Assembly: GCA_009602735.1 (NCBI GenBank)
Contig: WELA01007584.1
Location: 652,504 to 716,503 of the forward strand
DNA: 64,000 bases
Reading direction: 5' to 3'
Source: Mesotaenium endlicherianum
Lineage: Eukaryota > Streptophyta > Zygnematophyceae > Zygnematales > Mesotaeniaceae
Both the position numbers and the translations under genes were made by a program. The notes beneath the pieces are model-generated. The model was not told the origin of the DNA and searched no databases. It saw nothing but the letters and a program-made list of their open reading frames with translations. Positions 56,542 to 64,000 of the stretch are shown here, piece after piece (the first letter of the stretch is position 1; each line of letters begins with the position of its first letter).

Positions 56542-58750
56542 ATGCGAAAGTCAGGAAAAGACAGTCCCCCTATCCTACTGCATTGCATGATTGCAAGTAG
56601 GAAGGTGAGGGCATTTGTTGACGGAGGGGCGTCACATACCTTTATCCACAAGGACTTAGTTAAGCGGCTAAGGCTGCCTACTGTCACCCAAGGGAATAGA
56701 AAAATATTCCTTGGAGATGCCTCAAGTATCCCGGGAGGAGTTATAACCAAGCCTATTGCGGTCCAGTTAGGTTCTGGCATTGCAGTTCTAACTGAAATGC
56801 TTACATTTCAGGTACTCAACACTGGCTTTTATGATCTTGTGCTAGGTAGGTCCTGGCTTAATAGACATCAAGCTAAAGTGTGTTGGAGCAGAGGTACAGT
56901 TAAAGTGAGAGGAGCCAGTGATGGGCAGACTAACTTGGCACCCACCAGAGCTCTTCCTCTTGTCCTGTGTGGATGGCAACTGAAGGAAAAGAAGAGGCTT
57001 CCAGAAGGATGCAAGTTGCTGAATGCAATGGAGTTCGTCAAAAGCTGGAACCAAAAGGAAGACAGAATGTTCTGTCTGCTGCTGAGAGAGGTACCTCCTG
57101 AACCTGAAGAAGTGGTGGAGAAAAAGGTAAGCCCTCCGGAGCACCCTACTGTTGCAAAAATTGTTGCTCAGTACATAGATGTATTTAATGTGCCTCCACG
57201 ACTACCTCCGAAGAGTGAAGCAGATCATAGGATTGATTTATTACCTGGGAGTCAGCCACCCTGGCAACGCACTTATGGCTTGTCTTATGTTGAGAGCGAG
57301 GAGTTGAAAACACAGATTGCAGAGCTTGAGAAAAATGGTTGTATTTCCCCCAGTAAATCACCTTACGGCGCACCCATTCTATTTGTTAAGAAAAAGGATG
57401 GCAGTATGCGGATGTGTGTGGATTACAGAGCTCTGAACAGAATTACAGTAAAGAACAAGTATGCTTTATCCAGAATCAAGGACTTGCTTGATACCCTGTC
57501 TGGTGCTAAGGTGTTCAGTAAGATAGATCTCAAGAGTGGTTATTATCAAATCAGAATTGCTGAGGGGGATGAACACAAGACTGCCTTCCGCACACGTTAT
57601 GAACACTATGAGTTCAACGTGATGCCATTTGGACTGACTAATGCCCCTGCGACCTTCATGGGTGCTATGAATGACATTTTCAGACTTTATTTGGATAAGT
57701 TTGTGCAAGTTTTCCTAGATGATATTTTAATTTTTTCCAAAGATGAAGCTCAGCACGCAGAACACTTGAAGACAGTCATGGACACTCTGAGAAAAAATCA
57801 CTCATATGCTAAAATGACCAAGTGTGATTTCTTTAACGAAAGTATTGAATTCTTAGGCCACGTTGTCAGCAAACAAGGCATCAGTGTGGATCCCAAGAAA
57901 GTCCAGACCATAAGGGACTAGCCAGTACCACAGTCTGTCTCTGAAGTTAGATCCTTCCTTGAGTTGGCTAACTACTATAGGAGATTTATTGAGAATTATT
58001 CTACAAAGGCCAGTAAACTGACTGACCTTACTAAGAAAGACATAGGGTATGTGTGGGGGAAAGAGGAGCAGGCTGCCTTCCAAACCCTTAAAGATGCTCT
58101 TTGTTCTGCCCCGGTGCTAGCCGTGTATGACCCCAGCAAACCGGTGCGGGTGGTCACTGATGCCTCTGACTTTGCCATGGGTGCTATTTTGTTGCAGCCT
58201 GCTGACAAAACCACAAAGGATGGTAAGGTACGGCAAGAGTGGCATCCTGTGTTGTAGGAGTCTATGAAATTTAATCCAGCGGAGATTACTTACTCAGTGC
58301 ATGATAAAGAGCTGCTATTTATCATTCATGTGCTCAAACAGTGGAGAGCATACTTACATGGTAAAGCTTTTAAGGTGATTACAGATTATCTAGCTCTGAC
58401 TCACTTTTAGAAGAAGTCCAAGCTGTCGAGGAGGGAGAACCGCTGGAGCCAGATGCTGGAGCAATTTCAAGTCCAGATCGACTACAAACTAGGGAAGTTG
58501 AATCCTGCTGATGCACTCTCTAGAAGACCTGACTTGCAAGAAAGGAACTTTAGTCAGCATGCTGTAGATAAAGTCCTGTGTGCACTCACTTCACTGAAGG
58601 TGAAAAAGTCCTTCCTTGAACAACTTAGGAAAGCCTATTTTTCTGACCCAACATTTGAGCCCAGCCCCACTACAGGTATGTGTCGTGCTATAGAACTCAG
58701 GTATAAGCTTAAGGGAGGGGTCTGGGTGACTGAAACCACTTCAGGCAGTT
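56542..58750 (+). pseudogene. element B protease, reverse transcriptase and RNase H
   Basis: Protease block [17 protein letters not shown] (DGG in place of DSG/DTG) and LGRSWL. The RT is well preserved: [42 protein letters not shown] and the catalytic [14 protein letters not shown] at 57,919-57,921 interrupts before [12 protein letters not shown]. RNase H shows [16 protein letters not shown], with further stops at 58,255 and about 58,408. The stretch 56,330-56,540 is in a third frame, so frameshifts separate gag from pol. Confidence 0.87.
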
Positions 58751-60110
58751 GAAGCTGGTCATTCCTAATAACTTGGAAATAAGGTCTCTTTTATTGAGTC
58801 AAGCCCATGTCAGTTTACTGGGTGGACATTTGGGGCAGGCCAAAAGTGTTGGCAAAGTGGCAAAACATTATCATTGGAAGGGATTACCTCAGGAGATCTT
58901 GAAATACGTTAAGTCCTGCGACCAGTGTCGAAAGAATAAGTATAGGCACACACCACCGGGGGGCCTCTTACAACCGCTGCCCATTCCAGCTGGCCGCTGG
59001 GAAACGATATCCATGGACTGGGTGGTCACACTGCCACGAACTGCCGATGGGCATGATTCGATACTAGTAGTCGTGGAAAAACTGACAAAAATGGTCATTT
59101 TCATCCCCACAACTATCAAAGTAACTGCACTCGAAACAGCGAGACAGTTTCGCAACCATGTAGGATGCCAACATGGGCTACCCTCTAATATAATCTCAGA
59201 TAGAGACTCAAAATTTACCTCTAAGTTCTGGAGGGCTTTAATGGGGTTAATGGGAGTCAGGCAGCTGCTCAGCACAGCAAATCACTCTCAAATTGATGGG
59301 CAGACTGAAAGAACTAACCGAGTTCTACAAGAGGTACTGAGAGCCTATATTAACCAAAAACAAGATAATTGGGATGACCTGTTACCTCAAATCCAATTTG
59401 CGGTCAACAGTGCGGTGCCCGCGTCAACGGGCAAGAGTCTTTTTGAACTAAGCCTGGGTAGAGTCCCTAAGTCTCCTTTAGATGTCCTAGGGGAGTCTTT
59501 AACTCACCCTGAAGGGATTGACAATTCGGTCTCTCTCCAGTTAACTCAGAAGTTTGCTGACACCCTGTCAGAAGTCCAGCAGAACCTGCACAGAGCCCAA
59601 GCAATCCAACAAAAGTACGCTAATCAGCACCGTCGAGAACTGACCTTTTCTAAGGGCAATTTGGTCAAACTGCATTCTCAGCACCTGTACCTCCCTGGTG
59701 TGGTCAAGAAAAAGCTTGGCCCTGTCTGGGTCGGTCCATATTTGGTGGTGCGTCGTGTCGGTCAGAATGCTTACAAACTGAACATGTCAGCCGAATACAA
59801 GGGTCATCCGGTCTTTAATATCTCCTTCCTGGAACCATACATCAAAGGTGATACACTGTTCACAGGTTGGTTACCTGTCCAACCGGGACCGGTTCCCGCT
59901 GTCCGGGACGGCGACCCTGAGGAATATGAGGTTGAGGAGATTTTAGACGCGCGCTCGGTCCGTCGATCGTCTAAATACGTCATGAAGTACCTCATTCGCT
60001 GGAAGGGTTACGATGCCACTGGGAACATTTGGACATTAAAGGACCATTTGACTAATGCCAAAGGGGCGTTGGAACGGTTTCACCTTCGGGCGGCTGGAGC
60101 ACCTCCCTAA
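58749..60110 (+). pseudogene. element B integrase with chromodomain
   Basis: A 453-codon open frame, shifted relative to the RT frame. Zinc module HVSLLGGHLGQAKS...CDQCRKNK. Core MDWVVTLP, SDRDSKFTSKF and HSQIDGQTERTNR, with all three acidic residues present. GPY-like region VWVGPYLVVRRVG, then chromodomain EYEVEEILDARSVRR...YLIRWKGYD. The domain itself is intact, but translation would need the frame shift upstream to be bypassed. Confidence 0.9.
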
Positions 60111-60740
60111 CAGTAAGTTCAGTTGACACGGGAAGGTGACAGGAGGTCTTGTCTCCATTTCAGTTGGAGGGGAAAATATATGACAGTTAGTGTGCGAGAG
60201 CGAGAAAGGGACAGTTATGTGAACCCTAAGTGTCAGCATAGTGACAGAGGGGACAGCCTGGCCCACATAAAGCACCTTTGGCTGAAGGAGAAAGGGCCTC
60301 GCACAGCCATACATCACTTAACACAACTGAAAACACATGCATACGTTTATGTCTAGCGCACCGCAACTACATCAACTCCCAGCAAGCACCCTATAAGGTA
60401 AACATGTTCGAATATACCATATTTACTCCCTTCCTGCAACTTCTAGGACAAAGGTCGATATTTTACTAACTTGTGCCCTGGTTACATGTGCAGAATGGCT
60501 CCCACCACACAAAAGGAGGACAGAAGCGCAAGCCAGAAGAAGCCAGGAGGACAATGGAGCAACACTAGAACGACGTCCCTCACCAAGAGAGAACAAAAAA
60601 GGGTCCGCAAACAACAAGAGGCGGCAGAAAAAGCACAGAGGAAGAAGGATCAGGAAGCGGAAACCTCAGGAAAGCTGAGGAGGAGAGACAGAAGAAACAA
60701 CAAGAAGAAGTGGCAACGGCAAAGGAGAAGAGAACGTGCG
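60111..60740 (+). other. junction sequence with a basic ORF fragment
   Basis: After the end of element B, an ATG at 60,494 opens a Lys/Arg/Gln-rich coiled-coil-like frame (TKREQKRVRKQQEAAEKAQ) that resembles the start of a gag-like protein. It is cut off near 60,740 where antisense C2 sequence begins; the continuation of that frame is not real protein. Origin unknown. Confidence 0.4.
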
Positions 60741-60839
60741 CAGGTGCTGCGCGGACGCCAGCTGTTGGAGCTGAAGCGTCGGACGGCGGGACTTGTGCGA
60801 AGAGGGCTCGCACGCGTCGTAACTGTCGGTGGCGACAAG

Positions 60840-62149
60840 GCCGCGGAGTCTGGCGATCTCTGCGTTGGCCTCTACGAGGGCGTCGCTGACGTCGTCGAAA
60901 CTGTAGTAATCGGCTCCGGGGGTCAGCGCGGCGTTCATCGTAGCCGAGGCTGCAGTCATCGAGGGACGTCCACCCGTGCGAGGGTTACGCATGCCCCGAA
61001 GTCCTGCTGCTGGCGCAGGGCCGTCACGAGCGCGTCCGTTCTCGGCGTCGCGCTTCTTCTGCAGGCATACGATTTGCAGGTGGGCGGCCTTGCCACAGTA
61101 GGTACAGTCACCGGGCTTGCCATTCTGCGCAATAGTGCAGTTCTGGCGAGACTGGCCCGTCTTCCCACAGGACCAACAGGGGTCGCTCGTCGTGGCGGCC
61201 ATGGAAATGCGGCCACGCGGAGCCCCGCGCTGCTGGGTCTGCTGGGACAGCTGAGAGCGCTGGGGCTGCTGCTGCTGCTGGGGCTGGCGAGCCGGAGCTG
61301 GGCGCATTGTCGTGGATGGCAGCACCGAAGACTCCTGGCGTACGCCCGTGGATGCAAGGCCTACACGGTCGCTAATGTTGCTTCGTGCGGCGGCCAAGCT
61401 CTGCTTCTCGATTGAGAGGTAAGCGTCCTCCAGCGAGTACTCGGAGCCGATGTGGTAGATGAGAGGAGCCATGGCTCGCTCCCTCAAACGTGGCTCTACG
61501 GCGCGCAAGAAGATCTCCGCTGCCTCCCGGTCAGTGACGGTGCCAACGTCTCGGCGAAGGTGCGTCAAGCGGCGGTACATCATGCGGTGGTCTCATTCTT
61601 GCGGCGGAAGAAGTGGTGCAGCTCGTACACCTTCTCTTTGGTCGCGGCCTGGAACTCCTTCCTGAGGACCTCCCAGAAGACCTTGACCGAATCAGCGAGG
61701 GGGGTCTCCGCTGGGGGTTCCCCCACAGGCTCTGTGCGTGCGTAGATCTCGTCACCCTTCTCACAGAATGTGTCACGAGCCTCGTAGAGGAGATAGCGCA
61801 TGAGCGTATAGAACACGTCACGCTTAGTGAGCGCGGGCGTCTTAAGCTTCGCGGTCACAAACTCAGCCTCGAACTTTGAGATTGTGTCGTCCAGATCACA
61901 GATTCCTGGTCTGCCGCTGAAGCGGAAGAGGGAGGACCTGTCAGCCTTGACCTCGTGGTCACCTGCCATGGGATACCAGGAATCGTGGTGAGCCCAATGG
62001 GAAGACGGCTCAGGGACAATCAGAGGAAGCACGAGTGCCGGCTGTTCCCCTTCAGAGGGTTCAGTGACAGTACTGAGATCAGAGTCTGAGTCTTCTCCAC
62101 TAAGCCCTTCGTAGTAAGGCTGGTAAGCACGCCCACTACGGGTAGGCAT
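60840..62149 (-). pseudogene. C2 Gag (frameshifted)
   Basis: Starts MPTRSGRAYQPYYEG. A one-base deletion near 61,589 breaks the frame at RKNETTA; the downstream frame resumes with MMYRRLTHLRRDVG. Zinc knuckles CWSCGKTGQSRQNC (the His is replaced by Gln) and CTYCGKAAHLQIVC follow. CAG in HLQIVC shows the ancestral codon at the position of the C1 stop. Confidence 0.85.
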
Positions 62150-62207
62150 ACGCTGAAGATTCTAATTGCGTGCAGGCAGAGAAAGATCTTTTTAGAAGTA
62201 AGGAGTG

Positions 62208-63209
62208 TGTACTCTCCAGAGTGAGCACCTCATGAATGTAATCTGGTAGGAAAACAACTAATGAAGTCTGGCCCAAAAGATAACCAGAAGCACATCATGA
62301 TCTTCAAGAGTAGTCCTATGGCAGGGCATATAAGCTGTGACTTTGCTCACCACTTATGAAGTTTTTCTAGTGAGTGGAAGCCAGCAAGGCTTGCTCTTCA
62401 CAAGAGAGAGACTAAGTGGTCCTGAAAACACAAGAGATAAAAGTGTAAACTTTACTGATAATCTCTGTGACTTACAACTGGCATAATGGGACTTCTAAAA
62501 AGATGTTCCTCTAGGGACATCTCTAGCACTTATACTCCTGAAAACCCGGCGTCGTATGCGGCGGATCCAATGCATGTAGTCACTCTAGAGGCTCTCCTAT
62601 GTCCACTAATGTGTACAAGGCATGTACTAGCACTCCTATAGGCTAAGCATAACTCAAACCAATCAAAGCAAAGCACGTAGAATATGCTAAGTGTCTCTCA
62701 TTGGTGGAGCTTACCTTGGGTAGTTCTACCTAGATAGCGCCTCAAAAGTGAATCTGAAACTTGAGGAAGCTTCCTCTAGGAGTAGGTGATGCAGTCACCA
62801 AGTTATAGCCTCAATGATGCACTTATACTATGGAAATGCAAGACTTATGTAGTCTAAAGGGCTCGCGGATTTGTGCGCACAAAGCTAGGGATCCTTGGGG
62901 TCACGAATAGTCAACATTGTCACCTTTGGGTGCATTGAGTCACAAGTTGGCTATTTGGTGTGATTCCGCTAGGTGCCGAAAGGAGTGCGGACTAGATTGC
63001 GTCTATCTCGCTCGATAATTAACCAAATGACGCGAAGCCGGTGCCATTCGGAAGATGCTTCGACGCGCTACACTTTGGTGACTCGGAAATCTAGAGAAGG
63101 TCAACATATGGATGCGTAAAGTCAATGCAAAGTTTGTCTTCCTAGGTTGATGGTTCACACACGTAGAGCTTGGTTTTGTACGTCAACCTCGACTTAATAA
63201 ATCATGACA
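62208..63209 (-). repeat. 5' LTR of C2
   Basis: About 1,002 bp with termini tgtactctcc and aaatcatgaca. Its right end abuts the RNase H/linker reading frame of gypsy element D, so C2 inserted into D. Confidence 0.88.
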
Positions 63210-64000
63210 GCAGTCATAATGCTCCGTAAGTAGTAAGTCTCGTAGCTCCTTGATGTCAGGTACCACCACTCTGTTGGAATCACCATAATACTATATGCCG
63301 TCCTTCTTCTGCATACTCGCGTTGAACTCGGCTGCTCCACCATCAGCAAACTTTGGGTCCTCCTCATAACCTCTTTGAAGCTTCTCCTTGAAGTCCATAT
63401 TCTCCTTGATGACTGAGACAGCTGCAAGGTCACACCTCCTGGATAAAGCGTCTGCAGGGTTGATCTTCCCAGGTAAGTACTCAATCTTGTGGTCGAACTG
63501 TTGCAGAAACTCCATCCACCTTGCTTGTCTTGGTGTCAATGTTGGCTGCGTCATAAACTTCTCCAAGCTCTTGTGGTCGGTCTTGATGAACACCTTCCGT
63601 CCGTCCACATAACATTGCCAAATCCTCAAAGCCTGGATAATAGCCAACATCTCCCGCTCATGTCCTGCATAATTCTGCTCAGCAGGACTCAACGTCCTGC
63701 TCTCGCATGCCATAGGTTGCAATCCCTTGCCCTGGTCCTGGAGAAGAATGGCCCCCACTGCAAAGTTTGATGCGTCTGTGATGATGGTGAAAGGAAGTTC
63801 TGGATTGGCGATTGCCAACACAGGTGCCTGTGTCAATAACTCCTTAATCTTCTCAAATGCTTGTTGCTCCTTGTCACCCCATAGCCACTTCTCTTGCTTC
63901 TTCAACATGTCCATGAGCGGTGCACACACCTTGGCAAATCCTTCAATGAAACGTCGATAATAATTCGCCATGTCGAGGAAACTCCTGAGTTGATGAATAT
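63210..64000 (-). pseudogene. gypsy element D: RNase H and start of integrase, runs off the window
   Basis: From the right edge: [77 protein letters not shown] and the end KINPADALSRRCDL, the tether and RNase H of a Ty3/gypsy pol. A TAG interrupts at about 63,291 (KKDGI*YYG) and the frame continues to ELRDLLLTEHYD, where C2's LTR begins. RT lies beyond base 64,000. Confidence 0.87.

Larger units (their letters stand above)
54110..60110 (+). mobile_element. element B: Ty3/gypsy chromovirus lacking a 3' LTR
   Basis: 5' LTR 54,110-54,847, PBS tggtatcggagc at 54,849-54,860, gag 54,882-56,327, protease-RT-RNase H from about 56,542, and integrase with chromodomain to 60,110. A purine-rich run (gttggaggggaaaa, about 60,163) follows, but the family-B LTR start tgt(a/g)atgaatcag does not occur after it. 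Stops and shifts make it non-autonomous. Confidence 0.88.
60740..63209 (-). mobile_element. element C2: 5' fragment of a second family-C retrotransposon
   Basis: LTR at 62,208-63,209 followed (leftward) by gag at 62,149, homologous to C1 gag along its whole length. Sequence ends near 60,740, shortly after the FDDVSDALVEANAEIARLRGL block, so protease, methyltransferase, RT and integrase are all absent. The LTR is more diverged from the C1 LTRs than these are from each other. Confidence 0.88.

Overview
This is a nuclear window from a plant-lineage eukaryote. Genes have introns with GT-AG ends, there is a plant-type PEPRK2-like kinase, and about half of the window is Ty3/gypsy and piggyBac sequence. 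Together with a gypsy element that carries a cytosine methyltransferase (reported from charophyte algae and dinoflagellates), a streptophyte alga with a large repeat-rich genome, of the Chara kind, is the best guess. The sequence alone does not prove it.

Bases 1-24,300 hold host genes. The mRNA decapping enzyme DCP2 (minus, 3' end outside the window) is divergent from an Atg22-like MFS transporter (plus, six exons, 2985-8030). Next, on the minus strand, are a large Ser/Ala/Gly-rich coiled-coil protein with a KEN box and a D-box at its C-terminus (9252 to about 14,660, interrupted by a 722-bp gap), an unrecognised 484-residue two-exon protein (15,746-17,405), and a PEPRK2-like Ser/Thr kinase (four exons, 21,955-24,224). 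Bases 24,300-29,360 are AT-rich and gene-poor, with a pair of long inverted repeats and an LTR fragment.

Bases 29,363-64,000 are nested transposons. Element A (minus) is a decayed chromodomain gypsy whose 3' LTR contains a solo LTR of family B with a target-site duplication. Its LTR family carries an antisense tRNA-like module flanked by hairpins. Two opposed piggyBac-type transposase relics follow. The plus-strand relic is split by element C1 (39,931-52,530), a 12.6-kb gypsy element with 991-bp LTRs encoding Gag, a long low-complexity region, protease, a DNMT3-like cytosine-5 DNA methyltransferase, RT-RNase H, and integrase fused to a PHD finger. Then come a family-B gypsy with a chromodomain (54,110-60,110) sitting in another family-B copy, a truncated second family-C element (C2, about 60,740-63,209), and the RNase H part of another gypsy (D).

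The most notable system is C1: a retrotransposon with its own DNA methyltransferase and a chromatin-reader domain on its integrase. Each of its eight in-frame stops can be explained by one C-to-T or G-to-A transition, mostly at CG or CHG sites, and its RT active site appears lost the same way. That is the expected scar of 5-methylcytosine deamination.
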